Source: Corallococcus macrosporus DSM 14697 (lineage in GTDB: Bacteria > Myxococcota > Myxococcia > Myxococcales > Myxococcaceae). From it: a DNA stretch of 64,000 bases. The stretch lies in contig NZ_CP022203.1 in NCBI RefSeq assembly GCF_002305895.1, forward strand, positions 2,954,501-3,018,500, given 5' to 3'. How positions within the stretch are numbered: position 1 is the first letter of the stretch; the number at the start of each line of letters is the position of its first letter. The notes below the pieces were generated by a model. That model searched no databases, was not told the origin of the DNA, and saw only the letters and a program-made list of their open reading frames with translations. Made by a program: the position numbers and the translations under genes. Positions 25,540 to 34,848 of the stretch are shown one piece after another.

Positions 25540-27363
25540 ATGCCGCTCATTCCGCGCCGCCCCAGGTCTCTTGTCGCGCTCCTCTTGTTGACGGCCGCCG
25601 TGGGCCCCTGGGCCTCCGGCTGCCGCCGCGTGGTGCGGCCGGACCTGGGGCAGGACCGGACGGTGGAGGCGGGCGTGCCGGTGGACCTCGGCTCGCAGCG
25701 CGAGGACGCCACCGCCGTCACCTGGGACTTCGGTGATGGCAGCGACGCCCAGACGGCCCCGTGGGTGTCCCACGCCTTCTCCCGCACGGGCGCCTATACC
25801 GTGCGCGCCCTGCATGAGGGAGAAGAGGTCGGCCGCGTCCAGTTGACGGTGGTGCCCCGGCCGGTGCTGCGCGCGGTGCCCGCCAGCGCGCGCACCGTCA
25901 TGTGGCTGCCCGAGCTGCGTGGCCACGTGGACCGGCTGATGGACTTCTACGCGCGGCTCGTGGGGCCGGAGAACGCGCGGCAGGCCGTGGAGGCCTCTCC
26001 GCTGCTGCCGCTGCTCTTCGCGGACCTGGAGGGCGACGCCGGGACGGTGGTGGACGCCGACGAGGGCTTCGGCTTCTTCCTGCTCCCGGACTTCGACGGA
26101 GTCGTGACGCTGCTGGGCATCACCGAGCCCGAGGCGGCGATGAGCGCCGTCGCGAGCGAGCTGGAGCGCGCGGGGCATGGCGTGATGCCGCGGCCGGACG
26201 GCTCCGTCACGGTGGAGCCCGCGGCGGGTGGGCCACCGATGCTCCTCTTCGAGGACCGCGGCTACCTCTACCTCGCCGTGCCGGAGGGCTTGGAGGAGCC
26301 CGAGGACGGTGAGCCCCGCCAGGCCCAGGTGCTGGCCATCCCCGACGCGGAGGTGGCGCGCCAGGCGGTGCGGGGCCTCACGGGGCCGGGACTCGCGGAG
26401 GACCCGCTGCTGACCGAGCTCCGCCCGAAGGTGGCGGACGGCAGCGTGTATCTCTTCTCCGCGCAGCAGCCCGGCGCGGCGGAGGACACCCACCCGATTC
26501 GAGGCTTCGCCGCGTCGCTGGCGGTGATGCCGGAGCGGGTGGACCTGGACGGCTTCCTGTCCTCCACGACGCCCCTGTTCCAGGGCGCCCGCGCGCCTGC
26601 GTCGGCGCTGCTGAAGGACGCGGAGCTGGGGCCCATCGCCGCGGCGCAGATTTCCGTGCCGCCCGAGGAGTTGGCGCGGCTGGTCTTCGGTGCGCCCGGC
26701 TCCGAGCGCCGCGAGCGGGTGGTGGCGTCCTGGCGTCGCGAGGGCCTGGACGTGGAGGCGCTGCTCCAGTCGCTGCGAGGGGACGTGGTGCTGCGCGCGT
26801 ACTTCGACATCCCGGCCTTCTTCCGCAACTTCCTCCGCAACAAGCGGCCCGACCCCAAGGGGACCCTCGTGGTGGAGGCCGGCCTGACGGCGTCGGAGCC
26901 CGTCCGGGCGCTCGTGCAGAAGCACCTGGAGGACTCCCCGCTGCGCTACACGACGCAGCAGGAGCCGGACGGCACGCTGTTCCGGACGCGCATCCGGGAG
27001 CAGCCGGTGGAGCTGCGAATCCTGCCCGAGCGCGCCAGCCTGCTCGCGGGAGAGGTGCTGGACGGGCGTCCTCGCGGGGATGTGGGCGCCGAGCTGCGGG
27101 AGCGCTTCGGTGGCGAGGCCTTCAGCACCGGCCACGTGTCGCTGATGGTGGACCTGGGCCGGCTGCGCGCGGACCTGCGGACGGCGGAGAAGGTCCCCGG
27201 CGTGCCCAGCGCCTTGCTGGGCGCGACGAAGGCGCTCTCCGGGGCGCTGCTGGACAGGATTACGCCGCTGGACTCGGGCTTCCTCGACTTCGCCCCGGTG
27301 GAGGGCGGCGGCCGGCTCAAGGGGCGCCTGTCCCTGCGCGCGGAGCAGGAGGCCTCGCGTTGA
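25540..27363 (+). CDS. PKD-domain lipoprotein
   Basis: 607 residues. Signal peptide with lipobox WASGC (Cys28), a PKD domain at about 40-107 (VTWDFGDGS and HAFSRTGAYTVRA), then about 490 residues of alpha/beta sequence without recognised domain, rich in Leu/Glu/Arg. The body has no catalytic motif I can name; it has the look of the large uncharacterised DUF-type surface proteins of myxobacteria. It starts 7 bases after the barrel gene and its stop overlaps the moaD-moaE start (TTGA), so the three surface proteins and the fusion gene are likely cotranscribed. Confidence 0.72.
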   Translation: MPLIPRRPRSLVALLLLTAAVGPWASGCRRVVRPDLGQDRTVEAGVPVDLGSQREDATAVTWDFGDGSDAQTAPWVSHAFSRTGAYTVRALHEGEEVGRVQLTVVPRPVLRAVPASARTVMWLPELRGHVDRLMDFYARLVGPENARQAVEASPLLPLLFADLEGDAGTVVDADEGFGFFLLPDFDGVVTLLGITEPEAAMSAVASELERAGHGVMPRPDGSVTVEPAAGGPPMLLFEDRGYLYLAVPEGLEEPEDGEPRQAQVLAIPDAEVARQAVRGLTGPGLAEDPLLTELRPKVADGSVYLFSAQQPGAAEDTHPIRGFAASLAVMPERVDLDGFLSSTTPLFQGARAPASALLKDAELGPIAAAQISVPPEELARLVFGAPGSERRERVVASWRREGLDVEALLQSLRGDVVLRAYFDIPAFFRNFLRNKRPDPKGTLVVEAGLTASEPVRALVQKHLEDSPLRYTTQQEPDGTLFRTRIREQPVELRILPERASLLAGEVLDGRPRGDVGAELRERFGGEAFSTGHVSLMVDLGRLRADLRTAEKVPGVPSALLGATKALSGALLDRITPLDSGFLDFAPVEGGGRLKGRLSLRAEQEASR

Positions 27364-28031
27364 GCGCCCCGCGCGTCACCGTCCTCTACTTCGCCGCCGC
27401 GCGCGAGCGCACCGGCCAGACGCGTGAGTCCCTGGAGGTGCCCGCGGGCGCGCAGGTGCGCGACGTGCTGCGGCAGCTGACCGAGCGGCACCCCGCGCTG
27501 GCGCCGCTCCTGCCGCACCTTCGCGTGGCCGTGAACCAGGCGTTCGTCGGGCCGGACGCCCCTGTGGGTGACGGGGCGGAGGTGGCGCTGATTCCCCCGG
27601 TGGCGGGCGGCGCGCCGGAGCGGTTCCGGGTGGTGGACCGGCCCCTGCGGCTGGAAGAGGTGGTGGAGGCCGTCAGCGGCGAGGCCTGCGGCGGGCTGGT
27701 GACGTTCAGCGGTTCCGTGCGCAACCAGACGAAGGGCCGGCGGGTGTTGCGCCTGGAGTACGAGGCCTACGCGCCCATGGCGGAGAAGAAGCTGGCGGAG
27801 ATTGGCGCGGAGGCCGCGGCGAAGTTCCCCGGCGTGCGCCTGTCCATCATCCACCGCGTGGGCACGCTGGTGCCCGGGGAGCTGGCCGTCGTCATCGCCG
27901 CGGCGTCGCCTCACCGGAAGGAGGCGTTCGGCGGCTGTGAGTACGCCATCGAGCGGCTCAAGCAGGACGTCCCCATCTGGAAGAAGGAGTTCTTCGAGGA
28001 TGGGGAGGTCTGGGTCGGCCTGGGGCCCTGA
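27360..28031 (+). CDS. MoaD-MoaE fusion: molybdopterin synthase
   Basis: Both subunits of molybdopterin synthase in one 223-residue chain. Residues 1-84 are a MoaD ubiquitin-like fold ending in IPPVAGG (Gly83-Gly84); about 88-223 are MoaE, with GSVRNQTKGRRVLRLEYEAY, HRVGTLVPGE, RKEAFGGCEYAIERLKQ and VPIWKKEFFEDG. MoaD normally needs a free C-terminal Gly-Gly to carry the thiocarboxylate. Here it is internal, so cleavage after Gly84 is expected, as known for mycobacterial MoaX. TTG start overlapping the previous stop; no better start is seen. The activating MoeB-type enzyme is plausibly the one at 54530-55696. Confidence 0.92.
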   Translation: MSAPRVTVLYFAAARERTGQTRESLEVPAGAQVRDVLRQLTERHPALAPLLPHLRVAVNQAFVGPDAPVGDGAEVALIPPVAGGAPERFRVVDRPLRLEEVVEAVSGEACGGLVTFSGSVRNQTKGRRVLRLEYEAYAPMAEKKLAEIGAEAAAKFPGVRLSIIHRVGTLVPGELAVVIAAASPHRKEAFGGCEYAIERLKQDVPIWKKEFFEDGEVWVGLGP

Positions 28032-28045
28032 GCCGAGGGCTCCGC

Positions 28046-28729
28046 TCAGCGAACGCGCAGGAAGGCGGGAACCGTGACGTCGTCACCGGCGTCGCTCTTC
28101 GCCTCGCGCTCGGCGTCGGTGAGGGGCCGCATCGGCGTGTCCAGGCCCATGGCCTTGCGGCGCTCGGCCTCCTTTTCAGCCGCCAGCCTCATGGCGCGGA
28201 CCTTGGACTCCTCCATGCGCTGAGGGGTGGGGCCCGCGATGAGGAAGCCCACCGGCAGGCTGAGGAAGAGCATGCTCACGACCACGAGCCAGCCGAAGTC
28301 CTTCCACCGGAGCCGGTTCACCTGCTCCTTCACGACGGAGCCCTGGAGGCGCAGGGAGAGCTGGCCCTCGGAGATGCGCAGCGTCATGCCCTCGGCGAGG
28401 TCGATGGTGGCGCGGCCCTCGTGCTGGCGCAGGTCCGTCGCAGGCACGGCGGCGTAGCTGTCGCCCTTGAGGGCGCGCTCGGCACGGGCGGCGGGGGGCA
28501 GGTGGATGCGCCAGCCCTGGGCGGTGCGCTCCGCGAGCAGGAACGGCTCTTCGGGCAGCGTGAAGCCATAGAGCGGCAGGGGGGCCGTCTCGTCCGGCGC
28601 CGCGTGGACGTTCGCTCGCTCCGGCCCGTAGCTCCACGCCTCGGACAGATTGTCGCCCCAGTACAGCTCACAGAAGAGTCCACCGCCTGCCTTGGTGTTC
28701 ATCGCGGGGGGAAGCATAGGACCTTGCAT
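28046..28729 (-). CDS. Single-pass membrane protein with FHA-like/AgmX-type N-terminal region
   Basis: 227 residues. The cytoplasmic N-terminus (LFCELYWGDNLSEAWSYG, then short beta strands up to about residue 130) resembles the region before the transmembrane helix of the AgmX/GltG/GltJ-type motility proteins of myxobacteria, but the periplasmic part typical of those is missing. One transmembrane helix lies at about 146-166 (LVVVSMLFLSLPVGFLIAG), followed by a charged tail with the Glu/Lys/Arg-rich helix MRLAAEKEAERRKAM. ATG 28729 chosen for the AAGGAG ribosome site 9 bases upstream. Convergent with the moaD-moaE fusion. The motility link is weak; treat as uncharacterised. Confidence 0.5.
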   Translation of the reverse strand: MQGPMLPPAMNTKAGGGLFCELYWGDNLSEAWSYGPERANVHAAPDETAPLPLYGFTLPEEPFLLAERTAQGWRIHLPPAARAERALKGDSYAAVPATDLRQHEGRATIDLAEGMTLRISEGQLSLRLQGSVVKEQVNRLRWKDFGWLVVVSMLFLSLPVGFLIAGPTPQRMEESKVRAMRLAAEKEAERRKAMGLDTPMRPLTDAEREAKSDAGDDVTVPAFLRVR

Positions 28730-28845
28730 GGCTCGCTGCTCCTTGAACGACCGGGAGACGTCGACCGAAAGACGGCCGACGCCCGGCTGGCTCCTGGACA
28801 GCCAGGGGGCATGGGAGGTTCCGTCCCCCGGGACATGGGCCTTCG

Positions 28846-28878
28846 CCGCTCCGTGAGGGGAGGGCCCTCACGGAGCGG
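28846..28878 (-). terminator. Strong hairpin downstream of the CmlA-like gene
   Basis: Perfect 14-bp stem CCGCTCCGTGAGGG / CCCTCACGGAGCGG around a GAGGG loop, just after the stop at 28898. No T-tract on either side. Confidence 0.75.
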
Positions 28879-28897
28879 GGAGGGGCGCGCGGACGGG

Positions 28898-30160
28898 CTA
28901 GGTGGCGCCAGCGTCCGTGGCGGGCGTGGGTTCCTGCTGGGCGCCTGGGCAGCTCCTGAGGCGCTGGAGGGCGGTCAACGTCACCAGGGCCATCAGCGTC
29001 GCGTATCCCACCAGGGGCCACGCCGTGTCGCCGTTCAGCACGACGACCATCAGCGTGCCCAGGAGGCCGACGATGAGGCTCTGGATGCAGAAGTAGAGCG
29101 CGACGGCCGTGCCCGCCACATCGCCAAAGGCCTGGAGTGCGCCATTCGCGGTGACGGAGACGGAGAACACGATGCCCGCGGCGATGAGCCACATGGGCGC
29201 GACGAAGGTCCAGAAGGACGGCGCCATCAGGAGCTGCCCCGCCGTCAGGAGCGCCGCGCCGAGCAGCAGCAGGCCCATGCCTCGGGTGAGGCTTCCCGCC
29301 AGCCCCCACTCCGCCACGAAGCGCTTCGCGAAGCGGGTCGTCAGAATCATCGCGAGCGCGGCGGTGGCGAAGGCGAGGCTGAACTCGAGCTCCGAGAGCC
29401 CCACCTGGCCGATGAGCACCCGGGGCGCGGTGGAGAAGAACACGAAGAACGAGCCCATGGCCGCGCTGAAGCCCAGGGTGTACGTCCAGAACGGGGCGCT
29501 GCTCAGGAGGTGCCGGAGCGCGGGCCTGCGTTGGAGCCCCTGGGGTGGGCGCGTTTCATGCCACCGGGGCAAGGCTTGCAGCAGCGCCGCCGCCGACAGG
29601 AGGCCGAGCGTGATGAAGATGGCTCGCCATCCGAAGCGTTGCATGAGCAGCGCCCCCGCGATGGGGCCGAGCGCCGGGACGAAGGCCAGCAGGGTGCTGA
29701 ACAGGCTGTAGATGACGGCGCTCTCGGGGCGCTCCGCATAGACATCGCGGACCGTCGCGAACGTGGCGACGAGCGCCGCGGACGCTCCCATGGCCTGGAG
29801 GAGCCGGAGGCCCACGAACAGCGCGGCATCCGAGGTGAGCGCGAGCAGGAAGGACGTGACGGCGAACAGGAGGGCGCCGGTCAACAGCACGCGGCGCCGG
29901 CCGATACGGTCGGAGATGGGGCCGAACACCATCTGCCCGAGCCCGAGCACCGCCATGTACAGGCTCAGGGTGAGCTGGACGATGGCGGGGGAGGTGTCGA
30001 GGACGCCAGGCAGCGTCGGAACGGCAGGCAGGTAGATGTCCATGGCCAACGAGGCCAGGAGGTCGAAGGGCGCCATCAGCAACAGCGCTGCTGGCACGGA
30101 GTGATTCCACGACAGGGATTTTGAGTCAGGCACGATTGCATCCGCACAAATGAGGAACAT
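28898..30160 (-). CDS. MFS exporter of the CmlA/FloR (Bcr/CflA) type
   Basis: Twelve-helix drug:H+ antiporter; 420 residues from ATG 30160, almost the length of CmlA (419). Matches to CmlA/FloR (from memory) run along the whole chain: PFDLLASLAMDIYLPAVP in helix 1, the MFS signature FGPISDRIGRRRVLL, ALVATFATVRDVYAERPES, MGSFFVFFSTAPRV and NGALQAFGDVAGTAVALYFC. In CmlA/FloR the substrate is chloramphenicol/florfenicol. An N-terminal extension is open to 30220; GTG 30133 is a shorter alternative. No mobile element is nearby and base composition matches the neighbours, so it looks chromosomal and native. Substrate by homology only. Confidence 0.85.
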   Translation of the reverse strand: MFLICADAIVPDSKSLSWNHSVPAALLLMAPFDLLASLAMDIYLPAVPTLPGVLDTSPAIVQLTLSLYMAVLGLGQMVFGPISDRIGRRRVLLTGALLFAVTSFLLALTSDAALFVGLRLLQAMGASAALVATFATVRDVYAERPESAVIYSLFSTLLAFVPALGPIAGALLMQRFGWRAIFITLGLLSAAALLQALPRWHETRPPQGLQRRPALRHLLSSAPFWTYTLGFSAAMGSFFVFFSTAPRVLIGQVGLSELEFSLAFATAALAMILTTRFAKRFVAEWGLAGSLTRGMGLLLLGAALLTAGQLLMAPSFWTFVAPMWLIAAGIVFSVSVTANGALQAFGDVAGTAVALYFCIQSLIVGLLGTLMVVVLNGDTAWPLVGYATLMALVTLTALQRLRSCPGAQQEPTPATDAGAT

Positions 30161-30356
30161 CTGGCGGCGCTCTGCCTCTCCACGGGGACCGGGATGGGCT
30201 GGGGCAGATGGCCGCGGCAACGGTTGACGTGTCGCCGCGGCTCACTCATCTGCGGATTCGGCGCTTCCCATCTCGCTGGCTCCCGCAGGACAATCGCCCG
30301 CCGTGGCCAGACGGGACGTCGCCGTCGCGGGCCCCTGACGCGCGGCACGCGGGCTG

Positions 30357-31547
30357 TCAGGGCGAAGGCGCCACGGCACCCGCGGGCGAGGTGTTCGAGG
30401 TGGACGGCGGAGCCTCGGCGCTGGAAGGCGCCTGGGGCGAACCCGTGGGCGCCGCGCCGGTCGTGGTCCGCGGAGGCTGTGCCACCCCCGCATCCGGGGC
30501 CGGCGCTTCCTCCATGCCCAGCCGCGCCGGCAGCGCACGGCGAATCTCCGCGGTCGCCATCATGACCACCGCCACGGCGATGCCCAGGAACCCCACCGTC
30601 TGCGCCACCGTCTCCACGCGAGGTGGGACGCGCCGGCCGCTCGCCGCCTCGACAAGCAGCAGCAGCACGCGGCCTCCGTCCAGGCCGGGCACGGGCAGCA
30701 GCGTCAACAGCGCCAGCACCACGGACGCGGCCACCAGCGTCCGCAGCAGGGCGTCCGTCCCTGACGCCATCGCGTCCGCGGACTCCTGCCGCACCAGCGC
30801 GCCGGGACTCGCCGCGTCCGGGCTCTCCAGGTCGTCCAGCATCCGCTTCAGCAGCGCCACGCCCTCCGAGGCCACGTTCACGGTGTGCGTGAACGAATGG
30901 CTCAGCGCCTCACCCGCGCCATGCGCCTTGTAGACGTACTGCTGGCTCACCCCGATGCGGCCCGTGCCGCGCTCATCCGGCCGGGGCCGGACCACCACGG
31001 CGCGCCGCTCTCCGCCACGCTCCACCTCCAGCTCCAGGGGAGCGCCCGGCGCCGCGCCCACCTTCTCCACGAACTCCGACCAGCTCCGCGGCGGCTGTCC
31101 GGAGACCTGGACGATGCGGTCCCCGGGCAGCAGTTGCGCGCGCGCCGCCTCGGAGCCCGGCTGCACCGTCCCCACCGTCAGCGGCACCACCACGTGCGTG
31201 CCCGACGTGTACAGCGCGAACAGCACGCCCAACGCGAGCGCGTAGTTGGCCAGCGGCCCCGCCAGGATGATGAGGATGCGCAGCAGCGGCCCGCGCGAGG
31301 CGAAGCCCGCGGCCTCCTCCGTGTCCGCGCGGTGCGGGTTCATCCCCTGCAGGTGCGCCGTGGCGCCCAGGGGCACCGCCGCCACCACGTACTGCGTCCC
31401 CCACAGGCGGAAGGACACCAGCGGCGGGCCGAACCCGAACACGAAGCGGGGCACCCGCACGCCGAGCAGCCGCGCGGCGACGAGGTGCCCCAGCTCGTGG
31501 AAGGTCAGCAGGCCGCCCAGGGCGAGCAGGACGAGCGCGTAATGCAT
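30357..31547 (-). CDS. Second site-2 protease (M50 family)
   Basis: Intramembrane metalloprotease paralogous to the RseP at 19801. 396 residues: zinc motif TFHELGHL (His17, Glu18, His21) in the first helix, one PDZ domain (about 120-190, LLPGDRIVQVSGQPP), and LLTLLPVPGLDGGRVLLLL carrying the third ligand, with a Pro/Ala/Ser-rich tail of about 50 residues. The substrate is unknown; a paralogue count of two in 64 kb fits myxobacteria, which have many extracytoplasmic-function sigma factors. Lies next to a NUDIX hydrolase (15 bases apart) on the same strand. Confidence 0.88.
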   Translation of the reverse strand: MHYALVLLALGGLLTFHELGHLVAARLLGVRVPRFVFGFGPPLVSFRLWGTQYVVAAVPLGATAHLQGMNPHRADTEEAAGFASRGPLLRILIILAGPLANYALALGVLFALYTSGTHVVVPLTVGTVQPGSEAARAQLLPGDRIVQVSGQPPRSWSEFVEKVGAAPGAPLELEVERGGERRAVVVRPRPDERGTGRIGVSQQYVYKAHGAGEALSHSFTHTVNVASEGVALLKRMLDDLESPDAASPGALVRQESADAMASGTDALLRTLVAASVVLALLTLLPVPGLDGGRVLLLLVEAASGRRVPPRVETVAQTVGFLGIAVAVVMMATAEIRRALPARLGMEEAPAPDAGVAQPPRTTTGAAPTGSPQAPSSAEAPPSTSNTSPAGAVAPSP

Positions 31548-31562
31548 CCTCTCGCGCCGCTC

Positions 31563-31985
31563 CTACAGCTTCCGCCGCTGGCCGGTCCGCTTGTACGTCA
31601 CGTAGTCGGACAGGATGGTGTCGTGGTCGAAGCACAAGTCCCGCGGCAGGGCGTCCAGCCGGAAGGCCCGGGCCTCGGCCGCGTCGTCAGCGCCCTTCGG
31701 CTCACCGTCGGCCGAGCCGATGTAGACGGTGGAGATGTTGTGCTGGCGCGGATCCCTCCGAGGGTCCGAGTACGTGAAGAACTGCTCCGACAGCTTCACG
31801 TGCAGTCCCGTCTCCTCCAGGACCTCGCGCACGGCGGCGGCGTCCAGCGGCTCGCCTTCGTCCACGAAGCCCCCCGGCAGCGCCCAGCCCACAGGCGGAT
31901 TCGCGCGCCGGATGAGGACGATGCGTTCACCGGGCAGCTCGATGATGCAGTCCACGGTGGGCTTGGGGTTGCGGTATTCGGGCAT
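31563..31985 (-). CDS. NUDIX hydrolase
   Basis: 140 residues. The Nudix box is intact: [19 protein letters not shown] then EETGL, fitting Gx5Ex7REUxEExGU. It hydrolyses a nucleoside diphosphate linked to some moiety; substrate not predictable. ATG 31985 ([12 protein letters not shown]) chosen because the fold starts there; an upstream in-frame start at 32012 is possible. Probably cotranscribed with the downstream M50 protease gene. Divergent from a lipoprotein gene at 32044. Confidence 0.9.
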   Translation of the reverse strand: MPEYRNPKPTVDCIIELPGERIVLIRRANPPVGWALPGGFVDEGEPLDAAAVREVLEETGLHVKLSEQFFTYSDPRRDPRQHNISTVYIGSADGEPKGADDAAEARAFRLDALPRDLCFDHDTILSDYVTYKRTGQRRKL

Positions 31986-32043
31986 GACCTCCAGTCTACC
32001 CGCTGCCGTCACGCTCGCACTTCCTAGATGCGGGCCCTGGGGT

Positions 32044-32541
32044 ATGGTGCCCGCCGTGTCGACTCCGAGACGCCATCGCCTCGTCCTCCCTGGTCTGCTC
32101 CTGGCTTGCCTGGCGGGCTGCCTGCCCCGCGTCCAGGAGCCGGGTGACTACGTGTTCGAGCCCGTCGAGGTGCTCCGCGACGACTGCGGCCTGCTGGAGG
32201 CCAACCGCAATCAGCTCTACGGCACCCTTCAAATCAGCGGACGGGTCGTCCGCCTGGACTTCGGTTTCCTGGACAGCCACCTCGTGGGCTACTTCCTGGA
32301 GGACGGCGACCACTTCTCCATCGACGGGAGCGTGGTGAAGGCCGCCGCCGAGGTGAACGGCCAGGAGTGCCTCCTGGACCAGATCAACATCCACATCGAC
32401 GGTACGACGCAGTGCGAAACGCAGTTCGACGGCGTGCTGCGGGTCCGCTACGACACGCGCCGCCCCGACGAGTGCGTCTGCGAGATGTGGCTCCGCTACG
32501 AGGCCGTCAAGGATTCGAAGCGCTGCGACACAGAAGGTTGA
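32044..32541 (+). CDS. Small lipoprotein, uncharacterised
   Basis: 165 residues; signal peptide with lipobox LACLAGC. The mature part is acidic with six Cys ([19 protein letters not shown] and others) and alternating strands, suggesting a small disulfide-stabilised beta domain. GTG 32056 is an alternative start. No domain is recognised. It lies 55 bases upstream of the acetyl-CoA synthetase gene in the same direction. Confidence 0.6.
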   Translation: MVPAVSTPRRHRLVLPGLLLACLAGCLPRVQEPGDYVFEPVEVLRDDCGLLEANRNQLYGTLQISGRVVRLDFGFLDSHLVGYFLEDGDHFSIDGSVVKAAAEVNGQECLLDQINIHIDGTTQCETQFDGVLRVRYDTRRPDECVCEMWLRYEAVKDSKRCDTEG

Positions 32542-32596
32542 GCCCCGCGTCGCGCGTTCCTAGAACAGGGTGGCATTGTCCACGCTGGAGGAACGC

Positions 32597-34552
32597 ATGG
32601 CGGATTCGAAGCATGAGATTCACTCGGTCCTGACGGAAGCACGCGTCTTTCCGCCTCCAGAGGCGTTCGCCCAGCGCGCGCACATCCGGAGCATGGCGCA
32701 GTACCAGCAGCTCTGGGACGAGGCCGCCAGGGACCCGGACAGGTACTGGGGCGAGCGGGCCCGCGAGGAGCTGTACTGGAAGGAGCCCTTCCAGACGGTG
32801 CTCGACTGGAAGCCGCCGCACGCGCGGTGGTTCGTCGAGGGCAAGACGAACCTGGCCTACAACTGCCTGGACCGGCACCTGGCCACCCGCGGGGACAAGC
32901 CCGCAATCCTCTTCGAGGGCGAGCCCGGTGACCGCCGCAGCGTCACGTTCGCTGAGCTGGCCGCCGAGGTGAACAAGCTGGCCAACGCGCTCAAGTCGCT
33001 GGGCGTGCGGAAGGGGGACCGCGTGGGCATCTACCTGCCCATGGTGCCCGAGGCCGCGGTGGCCATGCTGGCGTGCGCGCGCATCGGCGCGGTGCACTCC
33101 GTGGTGTTCGGCGGCTTCTCCGCGGAGGCGCTCCAGGAGCGCATGAACGACGCGGGCGCCAAGGTGCTGCTCACCGCGGACGGCGGCTGGCGCAAGGGCG
33201 CGGTGGTGCCGCTCTTGAAGAACGTGGAGGCCGCGCTGCCCCACATGGCCTCCATGGAGAAGGTGGTGGTGCTCCGCCGCACGGGCGACGCGCTGGCGCT
33301 GTCCGGCCCCAAGCTGGTGGCGTGGGACACGCTGGTGAACGGCCAGTCCGCGGAGTGTGCGCCGGAGTGGGTGGAGAGCGAGCACCCGCTGTTCATCCTC
33401 TACACGTCGGGCTCCACCGGGAAGCCCAAGGGCGTGCTGCACACCACGGGCGGCTACGCGGTGGGCGCGTCGCTCACCACGCGCTGGGTGTTCGACCTGC
33501 GCGACGACGACGTCTACTGGTGCACCGCCGACGTGGGCTGGGTGACGGGGCACACGTACGTCGTCTACGGCCCGCTGATGAACGGCGTCACCACCGTCCT
33601 CTACGAGGGCGCGCCCACTCAGCCGGGGCCGGACCGCTTCTGGGACATCATCGAGCGGTACAAGGCCACCATCCTCTACACCGCGCCCACCGCCATCCGC
33701 GCCTTCATGCGCCTGGGCGAGGAGCCCGTGCGCAAGCATGATTTGTCCTCGCTGCGCCTGCTGGGCAGCGTGGGCGAGCCCATCAACCCCGAGGCGTGGA
33801 TGTGGTACCGCGACGTCATCGGCGGCGGCCGCTGCCCCGTGGTGGACACCTGGTGGCAGACGGAGACGGGCGGCATCATGGTGTCGCCGCTGCCGGGGGC
33901 CACGCCGACGAAGCCCGGCTCGGCCACGCTGCCGCTGCCCGGCATCCACGCGGAGATTCTGGACCGCGAGGGCAACAAGGTGCCGCGAGGGCAGGGCGGA
34001 CTGCTCTTCGTCACGCGCCCCTGGCCCTCCATGCTGCGCACCGTGTACGGCGACCCGGACCGCTACGTGCGCACCTACTTCAACGAACTGCCCGGCATGT
34101 ACTTCACCGGCGACGGCGCCCGCACCGACGCGGACGGCTACCTCTGGCTGATGGGCCGCGTGGATGACGTGGTCAACGTCGCCGGCCACCGCCTGGGCAC
34201 CGCCGAGGTGGAGAGCGCGCTGGTGTCCCATGAAACCGTCGCCGAGGCCGCCGTGGTGGGCCGGCCGGATGACTTGAAGGGCACCGCGCTGGTGGCCTTC
34301 GTCACCTTGAAGCAGGGCAACACGCCGTCCGACGCGCTGAAGAAGACGCTGGCCTCCCACGTGGGCCGCGAGATTGGCGCCATCGCCCGGCCGGATGAAA
34401 TCCGCTTCGCGGAGGCCCTGCCGAAGACGCGCTCGGGGAAGATCATGCGCCGGCTGCTGCGCGACGTGGCCGCGGGCAAGCAGGCCTCCGGGGACACCAC
34501 CACCCTGGAAGACCTCAACGTCCTGGCGGCCCTGCGGCAGAACGACGACTGA
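32597..34552 (+). CDS. acs: Acetyl-CoA synthetase (AMP-forming)
   Basis: Activates acetate to acetyl-CoA via acetyl-AMP. 651 residues, the usual length. Motifs: [18 protein letters not shown], adenylate-binding [12 protein letters not shown] (about 269-280), the TWWQTETGG motif, [17 protein letters not shown], the hinge [15 protein letters not shown], and C-terminal [11 protein letters not shown] with Lys615, the site usually acetylated to switch Acs off. ATG 32597 is preceded by GGAGGAACGC. Isolated gene followed by an imperfect hairpin. Confidence 0.95.
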   Translation: MADSKHEIHSVLTEARVFPPPEAFAQRAHIRSMAQYQQLWDEAARDPDRYWGERAREELYWKEPFQTVLDWKPPHARWFVEGKTNLAYNCLDRHLATRGDKPAILFEGEPGDRRSVTFAELAAEVNKLANALKSLGVRKGDRVGIYLPMVPEAAVAMLACARIGAVHSVVFGGFSAEALQERMNDAGAKVLLTADGGWRKGAVVPLLKNVEAALPHMASMEKVVVLRRTGDALALSGPKLVAWDTLVNGQSAECAPEWVESEHPLFILYTSGSTGKPKGVLHTTGGYAVGASLTTRWVFDLRDDDVYWCTADVGWVTGHTYVVYGPLMNGVTTVLYEGAPTQPGPDRFWDIIERYKATILYTAPTAIRAFMRLGEEPVRKHDLSSLRLLGSVGEPINPEAWMWYRDVIGGGRCPVVDTWWQTETGGIMVSPLPGATPTKPGSATLPLPGIHAEILDREGNKVPRGQGGLLFVTRPWPSMLRTVYGDPDRYVRTYFNELPGMYFTGDGARTDADGYLWLMGRVDDVVNVAGHRLGTAEVESALVSHETVAEAAVVGRPDDLKGTALVAFVTLKQGNTPSDALKKTLASHVGREIGAIARPDEIRFAEALPKTRSGKIMRRLLRDVAAGKQASGDTTTLEDLNVLAALRQNDD

Positions 34553-34571
34553 CGGACACTCGCTCGTACCT

Positions 34572-34607
34572 CAGGGCAGGGGCCGCCGAAAATGGCCGCT
34601 GTCCTGG
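34572..34607 (+). terminator. Imperfect hairpin after acs
   Basis: Arms CAGGgCAGgGGCC and GGCCgCTGtCCTG around a gccgaaaat loop, starting 20 bases after the acs stop. No T-tract. Confidence 0.5.
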
Positions 34608-34744
34608 GGTGAAAGAGCTGGATTCATTGCTTTCGCCTCACGGAAAACGAGGCTGTCTGGTTGCCTTGCGCCTGTTTCAGCCTACGCCGCACATCCGGTT
34701 GAATCGCAACAAACGAATACAGCAGAGCCGTCAGAGTAGGCGGG

Positions 34745-34774
34745 TTGACACTGAAAAGATGCAGAGGCATTAAA
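34745..34774 (+). promoter_or_regulatory. Candidate sigma-70-type promoter for the oxoamine synthase gene
   Basis: A perfect TTGACA (34745-34750) is followed after 18 bases by ATTAAA (34769-34774) inside an unusually AT-rich patch; the gene's chosen start is 75 bases further on. The 296-base gap between acs and this gene otherwise holds only the hairpin at 34572-34607. Confidence 0.5.
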
Positions 34775-34848
34775 TGCGCCGCTCGCTCCCCTCCCCGAGC
34801 GCCGCGCCTCTCGTTGACAGCGCGACCTTCCCCCCCTGGACGTGCTCC

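Noticed and set aside
34774-34848. Earlier start for the oxoamine synthase
   Set aside because: The added 25 residues overlap the candidate -10 region and show no conserved pattern; ATG 34849 is preferred.
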